Source: CAWIXB01 sp963839955 (GTDB taxonomy: Bacteria > Actinomycetota > Actinomycetes > JACCUZ01). Taken from it: a stretch of 64,000 nucleotides of DNA. The notes beneath the pieces were generated by a model. That model did no database searches, was not told the origin of the DNA, and worked only from the letters and a program-made list of their open reading frames with translations. This document shows positions 8,330 through 17,798 of this stretch, piece by piece. A program made the position numbers and the translations under genes. The first letter of the stretch is position 1; every line of letters starts with the position of its first letter. Location of the stretch: positions 1,302,001 to 1,366,000 of the forward strand of contig CAWIXB010000001.1 of NCBI GenBank assembly GCA_963839955.1. The letters are read 5' to 3'.

Positions 8330-11300
8330 TCAGAGTGCATCCATGGTGCGGTAGATGCGCTTCTCCGAGACCGGGTACGGCGTGCCGAGCTGCTGGGCGA
8401 AGAGGTTGACCCGCAGCTCCTCGACCATCCAGCCCACTGCCTGCACGTCGTCGTCGACCCGGCGCGCCTCGGGCAGCCGGGCCAGGAACGACGCGTGCTC
8501 CTGCTCCACCCTCTGCACCGTCGCCAGCCGCTCACGGTCCCGACCCGGCGAGGTCGCCAACCCGTCGAGCCGCCGTTGCTCTGCGCGCAGGTAGCGGACC
8601 AGGTCGGGCAGGCGCGCTTCTCCGCTCGCCGTGACGAACCCGGCGTGCACCAACCGGTCCACGTGGCTGCGGATGTCCATGAGCGACGGGAGCAGCGCCG
8701 CACTCGTGCTCCCGGATGCGCGAACCGCGACGTCGTGGGCGGTTGCCAGCACCCGCGCGGTCGCGACGACAACGGCGTGGAACCGCTCAGGCAGGTCGGC
8801 GCGAACGGCCGTGCGCAGACGGGCGAAGCCGGCCTCGTCGCGCGGTGGGCCGCCGTGCGTCGCCATCAACGCGTCGAGCGTCGCGGCGAGGCAGTCGTCG
8901 AGCAGGTCGGGCACCGAGCCGTGCGGGTTGTGTCCGAGCGCCAGCTTGGTCGCGTTGTCCAGCCGGGCGACTGCGCCCTTCACCGGTGAGGGAATCGTGA
9001 GCGCCAGCAGCCGGCGGGTGCCCCGCCAGGTCGCGGCCGCCTGTTCGGCCTCCGTGCCGAGGACGCGCACAGCGACCGACGAGCCCTCGTCGACCAACGC
9101 GGGGAAGCCCTTCATCCGCTGGCCGTCGCGGAATCTCTCGAACGTGCGCGGCAGCTCGCCGAACGACCAGTCATGCAGACCCGCGCGCTCGACGTCGACC
9201 GCGGCCTCGGCGACGGTGGCTCGTACGTCGGTCTGCAGATCCCGCCGGATCACGTCGAGGTCCTTGCCCTCGGCGAGCGCTGCGCCGGCGGCGTCCTCGA
9301 CACGGAACGTCATCCGCAGGTGGTCGGGCACCTTGGTGAGATCCCACGCGTCCGAGGGCACCTGGACGCCGGTGCGCTCCGCGAGCTCGGCCGACACCGC
9401 ATCGGTGAGCGCCGTCGCCGCGACTTCCGCGCCGAGCCGGTCGAGCACCGCGCGTGCCGTGTCGGGCACCGGGACGAAGGAGCGGCGCAGGGCCTTGGGC
9501 AACGACCGCAGCAACGCGGGGACGAGCTCGGCGCGCAGCCCGGGCACCTGCCAGTCGAAGCCGTCGGAGCGCAGTCGGTTGAGGACCGCGAGCGGCACGT
9601 GCACGGTCACCCCGTCGGCCTCGGCGCCGGGCTCGAACTGGTACGTGAGCGCGAGCTCCAGCTCGCCCTGGTGCCACACCCCGGGGTAGTCGGTCTCACT
9701 GACCGCACCGGCCTCGTCGCGGACCAGCATCGAGCGCTCGAAGTCGAGCAGGGCGGGCTCGGCACGCCGCGCCCGTTTCCACCACGCGTCGAAGTGCCGG
9801 GCCGACACGACGTCGGCAGGCACGCGCTGGTCGTAGAAGTCGAACAGTGCCTCGTCGTCGACGAGAATGTCGCGTCGTCGGACGCGATCCTCGAGCTCCT
9901 CGACCTCGTCGAGCAGTGCGCGGTTGCTGTGGAAGAACCGGTGGTGCGTGCGCCACTCACCCTGCACGAGCGCATGCCTGATGAACAGGTCGCGCGAGAG
10001 CTCGGGATCGATCCGACCGTAGGTGACGCGCCGGTTGGCGACGAGCGGGACGCCGTAGAGCGTCACCTTCTCGTAGGCCATCACCGCGCCCTGCTTCGTC
10101 GACCAGTGCGGTTCGCTGTACGAGCGCTTCAACAGGTGGCCGGCCAGCGCTTCGGCCCACTCGGGCTCGATGCGCGCCAGGTCTCGTCCCCACAGGCGCG
10201 AGGTCTCCACCAGCTCGCCGGCCATCACCCACCGCGGCGGCTTCTTGAACAGCGACGAGCCGGGCCACGCGGCGAAGCGAGCGCCGCGCGCCCCGACGTA
10301 CTCGCGCTTCTCGGCATCCCACAGGCCGACGTGCGAGAGCAGGCCGGCGAGCAGTGTCTGGTGCAGCACGTCGGGTTCGACGGCGCGGTCGGACGAACGC
10401 ACCCCGAGCGAGCGGCCGGCCGCACGCAGCTGGCCGACGAGGTCCTGCCACTCGCGCACCCGCAGGTAGTGGAAGAACTCGGCGCGGCACATCCGGCGGA
10501 ACGAGCTCGACGAGCGCTCCTTCTGCTGCTCGCGGAGGTAGGTCCACAGGTTCCAGTAGGCGAGGAAGTCGGAGCGCTCGTCGGCGAAGCGACGGTGTTT
10601 GTCGTCGGCCGCCTGCTGCTTGTCCACGGGGCGCTCGCGCGGGTCCTGGATGGACATCGCCGCGGCGACGACGATCGCCTCCTCCACGCACCCGTTGCCG
10701 TCGGCCTCGAGAACCATGCGGCCGAGCCGGGGGTCGACGGGCAGCGACGCGAGCCGCCGGCCGAGCGGCGTGAGCCGCTTGCCCGGCTCCTTCGCCGCCG
10801 GGTCGAAGGCGCCGAGCTCCTCCAGGAGCTGCACACCGTCGCGGATGTTGCGCCGATCGGGCGCCTCGACGAAGGGGAACGCTGCGATGTCGCCCAGCCC
10901 GAGTGCGGTCATCGACAGCACGACGGACGCGAGATTGGTGCGCAGGATCTCGGGCTCGGTGAACTCCGGCCGGGAGAGGAAGTCCTCCTCGGAGTAGAGC
11001 CGGATGCAGATGCCTTCGGCAACACGTCCGCAACGTCCCTTGCGCTGCTCCGCCGACGCCTGCGAGACCGCCTCGATCGGCAGCCGCTGCACCTTGAGCC
11101 GGTTGCTGTAGCGGGAGATGCGCGCGGTGCCCGGGTCGACGACGTAGCGGATGCCGGGCACCGTGAGAGATGTCTCCGCGACGTTGGTCGCGAGCACGAT
11201 CCGCCGTCCTGGATGGGGGGCGAAGACGCGGTGTTGCTCGGCGGCAGACAGCCGCGCGTAGAGCGGGAGAACTTCGACCGACGACCGGTTCTGCGTGTGG

Positions 11301-12277
11301 CGGCGGATCGCCTCCGCGGTGTCACGGATCTCTCGTTCGCCGGAGAGGAAGACGAGTACGTCGCCGGGCCCTTCCAGCGCCAGCTCGTCGACGGCGTCGA
11401 GCACCGCCTGGGTCTGGTCGCGCTCGTTCGCGTCGTCGGGCGCGTCCGGGTCGACGATCGGCCGGTAGCGCACCTCGACCGGGTAGGTGCGACCGGACAC
11501 CTCGACGACAGGTGCGTGGTCGAAGTGCTGGGAGAAGCGTTGCGTGTCGATGGTGGCCGAGGTGATCACGACCTTGAGGTCAGGCCGACGCGGCAGGATC
11601 TCCTTGACGTAGCCGAGCAGGAAGTCGATGTTCAGGCTGCGTTCGTGGGCCTCGTCGATGATCAGCGTGTCGTACGCCGTGAGCAGCCGGTCGTGCTGGA
11701 TCTCGGCCAGCAGGATGCCGTCGGTCATCACCTTGACCAGCGTGTCCTCGCTCGACCGGTCGTTGAAGCGCACCTTGAAGCCGACCGTCTCGCCGACCGG
11801 TGTGGACAGCTCCTCGGCCACGCGGTCGGCGACGGCGCGCGCGGCGAGGCGCCGGGGCTGCGTGTGTCCGATGGTGCCGCGCAGCCCGCGGCCGAGCTCG
11901 AGGCAGATCTTTGGCAGCTGGGTCGTCTTGCCCGACCCGGTCTCGCCCGCGACGACCACGACCTGGTGGTCGCGGATGGCTGCGGCGATGTCGTCGCGCC
12001 GTTGGCTGACCGGCAGCTCGGGCGGGTAGCGGACCTCGGGCACCGCTGCGTGCCGCCGCTGCACCCGCAGCTCTGCGGTGTCGACGAGGGCGGTGACCTC
12101 GTCGTACGCCCGCTTCCGTTTGGCCGGGTCGCGCGTCGCTCGTGCGCGTTCGAGACGCCGCCGCAGCCGCGTCGCGTCGCGAAGGGTGAGCTGCTCGAGG
12201 CGCGCCTGCACGTCGTCCGGCGTGGGGGAGGGTGCGGTGGTCACGTCGCCGCCCAGGGTACGGAATACCTGTCCCAC
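8330..12277 (-). CDS. hrpA: ATP-dependent RNA helicase HrpA
   Basis: DEAH-box RNA helicase of about 1315 aa, the usual length for HrpA. GETGSGKTTQ (Walker A), DEAH, ITSATID, ATNVAETSLTVPGI and QRKGRCGRVAEGI follow one another in the first 450 residues. Winged-helix/ratchet domains and the long DUF3418-type C-terminal region come next. HrpA acts on RNA and, in E. coli, on stalled ribosomes. The start is uncertain: GTG 12277 is the longest reading and GTG 12244 (VTTAPSP) is equally plausible; neither has a clear ribosome binding site. It lies downstream of xylA on the same strand with a 51-bp gap. Confidence 0.93.
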   Translation of the reverse strand: MGQVFRTLGGDVTTAPSPTPDDVQARLEQLTLRDATRLRRRLERARATRDPAKRKRAYDEVTALVDTAELRVQRRHAAVPEVRYPPELPVSQRRDDIAAAIRDHQVVVVAGETGSGKTTQLPKICLELGRGLRGTIGHTQPRRLAARAVADRVAEELSTPVGETVGFKVRFNDRSSEDTLVKVMTDGILLAEIQHDRLLTAYDTLIIDEAHERSLNIDFLLGYVKEILPRRPDLKVVITSATIDTQRFSQHFDHAPVVEVSGRTYPVEVRYRPIVDPDAPDDANERDQTQAVLDAVDELALEGPGDVLVFLSGEREIRDTAEAIRRHTQNRSSVEVLPLYARLSAAEQHRVFAPHPGRRIVLATNVAETSLTVPGIRYVVDPGTARISRYSNRLKVQRLPIEAVSQASAEQRKGRCGRVAEGICIRLYSEEDFLSRPEFTEPEILRTNLASVVLSMTALGLGDIAAFPFVEAPDRRNIRDGVQLLEELGAFDPAAKEPGKRLTPLGRRLASLPVDPRLGRMVLEADGNGCVEEAIVVAAAMSIQDPRERPVDKQQAADDKHRRFADERSDFLAYWNLWTYLREQQKERSSSSFRRMCRAEFFHYLRVREWQDLVGQLRAAGRSLGVRSSDRAVEPDVLHQTLLAGLLSHVGLWDAEKREYVGARGARFAAWPGSSLFKKPPRWVMAGELVETSRLWGRDLARIEPEWAEALAGHLLKRSYSEPHWSTKQGAVMAYEKVTLYGVPLVANRRVTYGRIDPELSRDLFIRHALVQGEWRTHHRFFHSNRALLDEVEELEDRVRRRDILVDDEALFDFYDQRVPADVVSARHFDAWWKRARRAEPALLDFERSMLVRDEAGAVSETDYPGVWHQGELELALTYQFEPGAEADGVTVHVPLAVLNRLRSDGFDWQVPGLRAELVPALLRSLPKALRRSFVPVPDTARAVLDRLGAEVAATALTDAVSAELAERTGVQVPSDAWDLTKVPDHLRMTFRVEDAAGAALAEGKDLDVIRRDLQTDVRATVAEAAVDVERAGLHDWSFGELPRTFERFRDGQRMKGFPALVDEGSSVAVRVLGTEAEQAAATWRGTRRLLALTIPSPVKGAVARLDNATKLALGHNPHGSVPDLLDDCLAATLDALMATHGGPPRDEAGFARLRTAVRADLPERFHAVVVATARVLATAHDVAVRASGSTSAALLPSLMDIRSHVDRLVHAGFVTASGEARLPDLVRYLRAEQRRLDGLATSPGRDRERLATVQRVEQEHASFLARLPEARRVDDDVQAVGWMVEELRVNLFAQQLGTPYPVSEKRIYRTMDAL

Positions 12278-12328
12278 GGCGACGCTGCGCGGGCGGCGAC
12301 GTCATCGCGCGCACGCCCTGCCGGCGGG

Positions 12329-13516
12329 CTAGCCGCGAGCGCCCAGCAGGTGCTCGAGGGCGAGCTGGTCGAGGGCGACGGCACCGTAGCCGCGTTGGGC
12401 CGCCTCGGCCGCGTCGAAGTCCTCGTACGCAGATCGGTCGGCGAGCAGGTCCTTGCACGTCTCGCCGGGTGCCAGGGTGGGCACAGCCAGCTGGAGCACA
12501 CCGCTGCTCTCCAGTGCCTCTTGCACCCGCGGGTCCGCGCGGAACGCTGCTGCGCGCTCCTTGAGCAACAGGTACGTCGTCATGTTCGACGCCGCAGAGG
12601 TCCAGACGCCTTCGGTGTCCTCGGTGCGCAGCGGCTTGTAGTCGAAGTGGCGCGGCCCGTCGTAGCGCGGACCGCCGCCCAGCGGGCCGTGCTCGAGGAG
12701 GTCGACGAGGAAGAACGCGTTCAGCACGTCGCCGTGGCCGAAGACCAGGTCCTGGTCGAACTTGGGCCCGTGCTGGCCGTTGAGGTCGATGTGGAAGAGC
12801 TTGCCCTGCCACAGGGCCTGCGAGATGGCGTGCACGAAGTTGAGGTTCGACATCTGCTCGTGGCCGACCTCGGGGTTCACCCCGACCATGTCGGCGTGCT
12901 CGAGCTGGCTGATGAACGCGAGTGCGTGCCCGACTGTGGGCAGCAGGATGTCGCCTCGAGGCTCGTTCGGCTTGGGCTCGATCGCGAAGCGCATGTCGTA
13001 GCCCTGGTCGACGACGTACTGGGCCAACGTGTCGATGCCCTCGCGGTAGCGCTCGAGCGCTGCGTGCACGTCCTTGGCGGCCTCGGTCTCCGATCCCTCG
13101 CGCCCGCCCCAGAACACGTACGTCGTCGCGCCGAGCTCGGCGGCGAGGTCGAGGTTGCGGATCACCTTGCGCAGGGCGAAGCGGCGGACCGACCGGTCAT
13201 TGCTGGTGAACGCGCCGTCCTTGAACACCGGATGGGTGAACAGGTTGGTGGTCATCATCGGGACGACGATGCCGGTCTCGTCGAGAGCAGCGCGGAACCG
13301 TGTGACAAGCCGCTCGCGTTCGTCCGCAGGGCTGCCGAAGGGGATGAGGTCGTCGTCGTGGAACGTCACGCCCCAGGCGCCGAGACCGGCGAGACGACGG
13401 ACCGACTCCACGGGGTCCAGCGGCTCACGGGTCGCGTCGCCGAAGGGGTCGCGAGCCTGCCATCCGACGGTCCAGAGGCCGAAGGAGAACTTGTCAGCCG
13501 GCTTCGGTGTTGGCAT
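12329..13516 (-). CDS. xylA: xylose isomerase
   Basis: Cytosolic D-xylose ketol-isomerase of 395 aa, the compact actinobacterial form. FGLWTVGWQARDPFG near the start, VTFHDDDLIPFG with the catalytic histidine, IEPKPNEPRGD with a metal-binding Glu, NPEVGHEQM and the metal site HIDLNGQ/KFDQDL are all present. ATG at 13516 is supported by GAGGAAG just upstream; the open frame continues to 13885 but the added residues do not resemble the family. It is divergent from a ROK repressor gene, the usual XylR-type arrangement, so xylose- or glucose-responsive control is likely (inference). No xylulokinase or xylose transporter is in the window. Confidence 0.95.
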   Translation of the reverse strand: MPTPKPADKFSFGLWTVGWQARDPFGDATREPLDPVESVRRLAGLGAWGVTFHDDDLIPFGSPADERERLVTRFRAALDETGIVVPMMTTNLFTHPVFKDGAFTSNDRSVRRFALRKVIRNLDLAAELGATTYVFWGGREGSETEAAKDVHAALERYREGIDTLAQYVVDQGYDMRFAIEPKPNEPRGDILLPTVGHALAFISQLEHADMVGVNPEVGHEQMSNLNFVHAISQALWQGKLFHIDLNGQHGPKFDQDLVFGHGDVLNAFFLVDLLEHGPLGGGPRYDGPRHFDYKPLRTEDTEGVWTSAASNMTTYLLLKERAAAFRADPRVQEALESSGVLQLAVPTLAPGETCKDLLADRSAYEDFDAAEAAQRGYGAVALDQLALEHLLGARG

Positions 13517-13589
13517 GTCTTCCTCACTCGGGTGGCCGAATAGTATGCTGGCTAAACTTATCGGAAGTGGGTGGCGGTTGCCAGCCGAG
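13517..13589. promoter_or_regulatory. xylA / ROK divergent control region
   Basis: A locally A/T-rich patch in a very G+C-rich context. On the minus strand TACTAT (13540-13545) is a good -10 for xylA, giving a leader of about 17-20 nt that contains GAGGAAG. The patch TAGTATGCTGGCTAAACTTATC (13541-13562) overlaps it and is the most likely operator for the ROK repressor (inference). If the repressor starts at ATG 13545 this site lies in its coding region, which favours the downstream GTG 13590. Confidence 0.45.
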
Positions 13590-14810
13590 GTGCCAGCAGG
13601 CCAGCACACCGTGCGCAGGGCGAACCTCGCGCTGGTGCTGGGCGCGGTTGCGGCGCGGCAGGGCACGACGCGGGCGGGGGCGGCGGCCACGACCGGGCTC
13701 ACCAAGGCGACCGTGTCGGCACAGGTCGACCGGCTCATCCGGGCTGGGCTGGTTCGTGAGGGCGGCCTGACCGCCACGACCCGCCCCGGCCGGCCAGGCA
13801 CCACCCTCGCGCTCTCCGAGCGGGGACCGGTGGGCGTCGGCGTCGAGATCGGCGTGCACTTCCTCGCCGTGGCCGTCGTCGGCATGGGCGGCGACGTTCT
13901 CGAGCGGTCGCGGCGGGAGCGCGACCACCGTGACCGTTCGGCCGCTCAGGTGCTGTCCACGGTGGCAGCGACCCTGCGACGGATGCTCGACCGGTTCGAG
14001 GCAGACGGCAGGGTGGTCGGGGGTGTCGGCGTCGCAGTGCCGGGGCTCGTCGACGCGGGCAGCGGGCTGTTGCGGGTGGCCCCGAACCTCGGCTGGCGTG
14101 ACATCCCGGTGCACGACGACCTGGTCGCGCGGCTCGACTCGCGGGTGCCGGTCACCGTCGCCAACGAGGCCAACCTTGCCGCGCTCGGGGAGCTATGGTT
14201 CGGCGGCCACGACGACCTCACCGACTTCCTGTTCGTCTCCGGCGAGGTCGGGGTCGGCGGCGGTCTGGTCGTCGGCGGGCGCCTGTTCGAGGGGGTGCGC
14301 GGCTTCTCGGGCGAGATCGGCCACGTAGTGGTGGACCCGAACGGTCCGCGGTGCCGGTGCGGCTCACGCGGCTGCCTGGAACGAGTCGCGGGCCAGGACC
14401 GGGTGCTGCGCGACGCGGGCGTGCGCAACGGCGACGTTGGCGGGGGCATGAACGACGACGCCGCCGTCGACCGACTCGTCGAGCTGCTCACCGCCGGCGA
14501 CCGGCGTGCCCTCGAGGCCGTGGCGACGACGGGCCGCTGGCTGGGTACGGCCGCCGCCGCCGTCGTCAACGTGACCGACCTGCCCACCGTCGTCCTGGGT
14601 GGTCTCTACGCGCGCCTGGAGCCATGGTTGCGACCCGCGTTGACCGCGACGCTGGACCGCACCGTCCTCAGCGCCTCGTGGGCGGCGCCGCGAGTGGCGG
14701 CTGCCCGCCTCGGGCGGGAGGCGGCGGTCCGTGGTGCGGCCGGCCGCGTGGTGCGGGCGATCCTCGCCGAGCCCGAGGACTTCGTGGCCGCCGCCGAACA
14801 GGCCGGCTGA
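13545..14810 (+). CDS. ROK family transcriptional regulator, probable xylose repressor
   Basis: ROK-family protein of up to 421 aa. The N-terminal winged helix-turn-helix includes TGLTKATVSAQVDRLIRAGLV. A sugar-kinase-like ROK domain follows with GVAVPGLVD, the EIGH motif and the zinc-binding CRCGSRGCLE. Its position divergent from xylA suggests it is the local xylose-responsive repressor (inference from gene order). The start is ambiguous: ATG 13545 gives the longest protein, whereas GTG 13590 starts just before HTVRRANLALVL, where homologues usually begin, and leaves the xylA promoter outside the gene. Confidence 0.85.
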   Translation: MLAKLIGSGWRLPAEVPAGQHTVRRANLALVLGAVAARQGTTRAGAAATTGLTKATVSAQVDRLIRAGLVREGGLTATTRPGRPGTTLALSERGPVGVGVEIGVHFLAVAVVGMGGDVLERSRRERDHRDRSAAQVLSTVAATLRRMLDRFEADGRVVGGVGVAVPGLVDAGSGLLRVAPNLGWRDIPVHDDLVARLDSRVPVTVANEANLAALGELWFGGHDDLTDFLFVSGEVGVGGGLVVGGRLFEGVRGFSGEIGHVVVDPNGPRCRCGSRGCLERVAGQDRVLRDAGVRNGDVGGGMNDDAAVDRLVELLTAGDRRALEAVATTGRWLGTAAAAVVNVTDLPTVVLGGLYARLEPWLRPALTATLDRTVLSASWAAPRVAAARLGREAAVRGAAGRVVRAILAEPEDFVAAAEQAG

Positions 14811-14870
14811 CCTGGCTTTGCGCTGGATCACCGGCGATCGAAAAGCGTGCGGTCACTGCCGGGCGTGCGG

Positions 14871-14943
14871 CCAGGAATGACGACGCATTGGCCTCTGGAG
14901 GCCACGAAAGCTCGCTGAGAAGCCATTGCGTCGTCCTTCCTGG
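14871..14943. repeat. 73-bp composite inverted repeat
   Basis: The arms 14871-14892 and 14922-14943 are 22 bp each and complementary except at two positions. The centre holds a second, perfect 6-bp hairpin GGCCTC-TG-GAGGCC (14890-14903). It lies between the ROK gene stop and the membrane-protein start on the same strand. It could act as a terminator or attenuator, or be a dispersed palindromic element. There is no T-tract. Confidence 0.6.
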
Positions 14944-14992
14944 TCGAATCGGCGTGAGGTTCCCGCGCACGCCCACCGGGAAGACGCCAGGT

Positions 14993-15439
14993 GTGCAGCC
15001 CTGGGTGATCCTCGTCGGCTTACTCGCCGTCATCGGCTGGGGCGTCGTGGCCGGCATGTGGCTCGAGCCACGGCTGCTGCCACGTCTTCTGCGCGCCAGC
15101 GGCGGGCAATGGCCCCGCGCGGTCTTGGTTGGCGTCGGGTCACAGTTGGCTGCCGCGGCTGGCACTCTCGTGTGGGCGGGGATCGGTTACCGCACGGGCT
15201 CGCGTCCCGTCGCGGCCGTCCTCGTCGCTCCCGTGCTTCTCGCGTATGCGCCCTACCTTCTGATGGCCATGCCGACCGAGGCGAACGGCTTCGGCTACAC
15301 CCGTGCCGACTTGCGCAAGGCCGGAGCCAGCCGGGCAGTGAGCCGCGCGTTGGCCTGGTCGCACGGGCTCACCGCGATGTTGGTGGGGTTCGCCTCCTGG
15401 TTCGTCGCCGCCTCGCTTCTCTGGCATACGGGGGACTAG
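14993..15439 (+). CDS. small multispan membrane protein
   Basis: Unrecognised membrane protein of about 148 aa with four hydrophobic segments: WVILVGLLAVIGWGVVAG, the VLVGVGSQLAAAAGTLVWAGIG region, PVAAVLVAPVLLAYAPYLLMA, and LTAMLVGFASWFVAASLLW. GTG at 14993 is chosen because GGGAAG lies 9 nt upstream and the first helix begins directly after it. The frame is open far upstream but overlaps the ROK gene and has no protein-like sequence there. Function unknown. Confidence 0.6.
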   Translation: MQPWVILVGLLAVIGWGVVAGMWLEPRLLPRLLRASGGQWPRAVLVGVGSQLAAAAGTLVWAGIGYRTGSRPVAAVLVAPVLLAYAPYLLMAMPTEANGFGYTRADLRKAGASRAVSRALAWSHGLTAMLVGFASWFVAASLLWHTGD

Positions 15440-15446
15440 CGGCGGG

Positions 15447-16589
15447 TCAGCCGAGGCACTCCTCGGCGAGGTCGAGGGAGCGCGCGATGACGCGCGCCCG
15501 GTCGGCCTGCAGCGCGGCGAAGGGCCGCGACCACCGCTGCTCGAGTGCCTCGACACGTGCCGGATCGCCGGCGAGTTCGGCCTGGGGGGCGAGCACCGAG
15601 GTGTAGCGCAGGCCCGCGACGGCGGCGTACCACCGGCGCACCTCGGCGTCAGAAACCTCCGCACCCGCCGCGCGCAGCCCCCCGGCGTACGCCGGCAGCA
15701 CCGCCCTCTCGAGGGCGTCGAGGTCGCCGCCCGGGAGCACCTGCATCCAGACCGGGTCGAGGGTGATCTGGTCGAGGTCGGCGCCGAGGCCGCCGACACC
15801 GACCGACGACCAGTCGATCGCCACGGTGCGCCCGTCGGTGCCGGCGAACAGGTTGGTCGGCCACAGGTCGTGGTGGACGAGGGTCCTCGGCGCCTGCGCG
15901 ACCACCGCGAGCAGCGCGTCACGCACGGCCCACACCTGCCGAGCGCGGGGGCGAAGAGCGGCGACGTCTGCCAGCCGGTCGTCGGCCCAGACCGTGTCGT
16001 CGTCGACGAGCGGCCACCAACGTTGCGCCGTGGCGACCCACGCCGCGAGCCAGTCTCGCGAGAGCCACGGCTCGTCGGGTAGGGCGCGGCCGGCGGCGTA
16101 CGCGCCCTGGGTGGTGCCGAGGTCGTAGGCAGCCGCGGCGTAGTGGTCGTCTTCCCACGCCGTGCCCGGCAGTCCGTCGACGTCCTCGAGCCATAGCCAT
16201 GCGCGGTTCTCGCTCGGCTCGGAGGCCAGCAGCAGCCGCGGCGCGCGCAGTCGACCCGGCAGCGCCGTCAGCAGCCCGCTCGCGAACGCCAGCCACTCCC
16301 GCTTCCAGTAGCCGCGGTGCGCCGGGTCCGCGTGCGACACCCAGAGACCACCCGGGTCGGCGTCCTTGCCCAGCCGGGTCGCCTTGACGACGAGCGAGAA
16401 CGGCGCCCCGTCGGCCTCGCCGCGGATCCGCACCACCCCCTCGGTGACGCTGTGGATCCGACGGGCCGGGTCGACCGGTGTCGCCTCCCAGGACAGCGAG
16501 GTGACCGGCCGGTCGAGCAGCGTCGAGACAGCGACCCGGACCTCCGACTCGTCCGGTGCTGCGGGGTCCACCCGCCCACTCCCGTTCAC
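15447..16589 (-). CDS. aminoglycoside phosphotransferase-like kinase
   Basis: Kinase-fold protein of about 380 aa in the APH/choline kinase/ecdysteroid kinase superfamily. The catalytic loop is LVHHDLWPTNLF (HxD with the downstream Asn) and the metal-binding Asp is in TVAIDWSSVG, both around residues 235-265. SLVVKATR probably holds the ATP-binding lysine. The substrate is not evident, and a resistance role should not be assumed. A -10-like TAGGCT lies 8 nt before GTG 16589, consistent with leaderless translation. The alternative GTG 16571 has GGGAG 7 nt upstream. Confidence 0.75.
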   Translation of the reverse strand: MNGSGRVDPAAPDESEVRVAVSTLLDRPVTSLSWEATPVDPARRIHSVTEGVVRIRGEADGAPFSLVVKATRLGKDADPGGLWVSHADPAHRGYWKREWLAFASGLLTALPGRLRAPRLLLASEPSENRAWLWLEDVDGLPGTAWEDDHYAAAAYDLGTTQGAYAAGRALPDEPWLSRDWLAAWVATAQRWWPLVDDDTVWADDRLADVAALRPRARQVWAVRDALLAVVAQAPRTLVHHDLWPTNLFAGTDGRTVAIDWSSVGVGGLGADLDQITLDPVWMQVLPGGDLDALERAVLPAYAGGLRAAGAEVSDAEVRRWYAAVAGLRYTSVLAPQAELAGDPARVEALEQRWSRPFAALQADRARVIARSLDLAEECLG

Positions 16590-16643
16590 GGCAGCGGAGC
16601 CTACGCAGGCCGGGGCAGCGTCACGACCCGTCGCACGGCTACG

Positions 16644-16649
16644 TAACCT
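16644..16649 (+). promoter_or_regulatory. leaderless -10 element TAACCT
   Basis: TAACCT ends 6 nt before the ATG at 16656, so transcription should start at or next to the start codon. Confidence 0.5.
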
Positions 16650-16655
16650 GTCTCG

Positions 16656-17747
16656 ATGCGCATCGTCCTTTTCGGCGCCACCGGCTACACGGGACGCCTC
16701 ACCGCCCACGCTCTCTCGCGCCGAGGCTGCAAGCCGATGCTGGCAGGTCGCGACCAGCGCCGCCTCGACCTGCTGGCCGACGAGCTCCCCGGCGGCAGCG
16801 AGGTCTTGGTGGCCGACGCGACCGACGATGCCGCTGTCCGCAACCTGGTCGGACCCGACGACGTGATCCTCACGACCGTGGGCCCGTTCTCCCGCTTCGG
16901 CCTGCCGTTGGCCAAGGCAGCCGCGGCGGCCGGCGCGACCTACCTCGACTCGACCGGCGAGCCCGCGTTCGTGAAGGCCCTCGTGGACCGGGTCGACCCG
17001 TGGGCGCAGCGCACAGGCGCCACGCTGGTGCCCGCGTTCGGCTACGACTACGTGCCGGGCAACCTCGCGGCCGAGCTCGCGCTGCTCGAGGCGCCCGACG
17101 CGACGCGCGTGCGCGTCGGCTACTTCGTCACCGGCCGTGGCGGACCCAGCGGCGGCACCCTCGCCTCCGGCGCGGGCATGATGATCGACCCCGCCTACGC
17201 CTGGCGCGGTGGCCGGCTGGTCCCCGACCGGATGGCGTCGCGGCACGCGACCTTCGACATGGGCGGCCGGCCGTTCCAGGGCGTCTCGCTCGCCGGCTCC
17301 GAGCACCTCTGGCTGCCGAGGCGCCACCCCGGCGTCACCGACGTCGAGGTCTACCTCGGCTGGTTCGCCAAGTTCTCCCGCGCCGCGCAAGGACTGAGTG
17401 CCGCGATGCGCGTCATGACCGCGGTGCCCCCGGGCCAGGACATCGCACACGCAGTCGTACGCCGGGTGCTGCCGGGCTCGTCCGGAGGGCCTGACGAGCA
17501 GGCCCGGTCCCTCTCGCGCACGCGCGTGGTCGCCGAGACCGCCGAGCCCGGGCGCGGGCGGCTGTCGCGGGTCGTGCTCGACGGCCCGAACCACTACGAC
17601 CTCACCGCCGAGCTGCTGGCGTGGGCCGCCGAGAAGGCCCAGGACCGGCCGCCGCGTCGCGCGGGGGTCGTCGGCCCGGCGGGGCTGTTCGGGCTCGACG
17701 AGCTCGTGACGGGGGCCGCCTCGATCGGGTTGGCCCCGCTGGCCTGA
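16656..17747 (+). CDS. saccharopine dehydrogenase-like NAD(P)-binding oxidoreductase
   Basis: Protein of 363 aa with an N-terminal Rossmann fold (VLFGATGYTGRLTA, residues 3-16) and the saccharopine-dehydrogenase/trans-acting enoyl reductase signature TVGPFSRFGLPLAKAAAAAG followed by YLDSTGE. Members of this group act as stand-alone reductases in lipid or polyketide metabolism in actinobacteria, but the substrate is not predictable here. A leaderless promoter (TAACCT, 6-nt gap) fixes the ATG at 16656. Confidence 0.85.
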   Translation: MRIVLFGATGYTGRLTAHALSRRGCKPMLAGRDQRRLDLLADELPGGSEVLVADATDDAAVRNLVGPDDVILTTVGPFSRFGLPLAKAAAAAGATYLDSTGEPAFVKALVDRVDPWAQRTGATLVPAFGYDYVPGNLAAELALLEAPDATRVRVGYFVTGRGGPSGGTLASGAGMMIDPAYAWRGGRLVPDRMASRHATFDMGGRPFQGVSLAGSEHLWLPRRHPGVTDVEVYLGWFAKFSRAAQGLSAAMRVMTAVPPGQDIAHAVVRRVLPGSSGGPDEQARSLSRTRVVAETAEPGRGRLSRVVLDGPNHYDLTAELLAWAAEKAQDRPPRRAGVVGPAGLFGLDELVTGAASIGLAPLA

Positions 17748-17786
17748 GCCGGTCGTGGTGGCGAGGTGAGCGCGCCAACGAGCGCA

Positions 17787-17792
17787 TATCGT
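17787..17792 (+). promoter_or_regulatory. leaderless -10 element TATCGT
   Basis: TATCGT ends 6 nt before the sortase ATG at 17799. The same stretch contains GGGG, so a weak ribosome binding site cannot be excluded. Confidence 0.45.
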
Positions 17793-17798
17793 GGGGAC

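Noticed and set aside
9173..13543. A 1456-codon open frame on the plus strand opposite hrpA and xylA
   Set aside because: It is antisense to two clearly recognisable genes; long antisense frames are expected in very G+C-rich coding DNA and its translation has no protein-like motifs.
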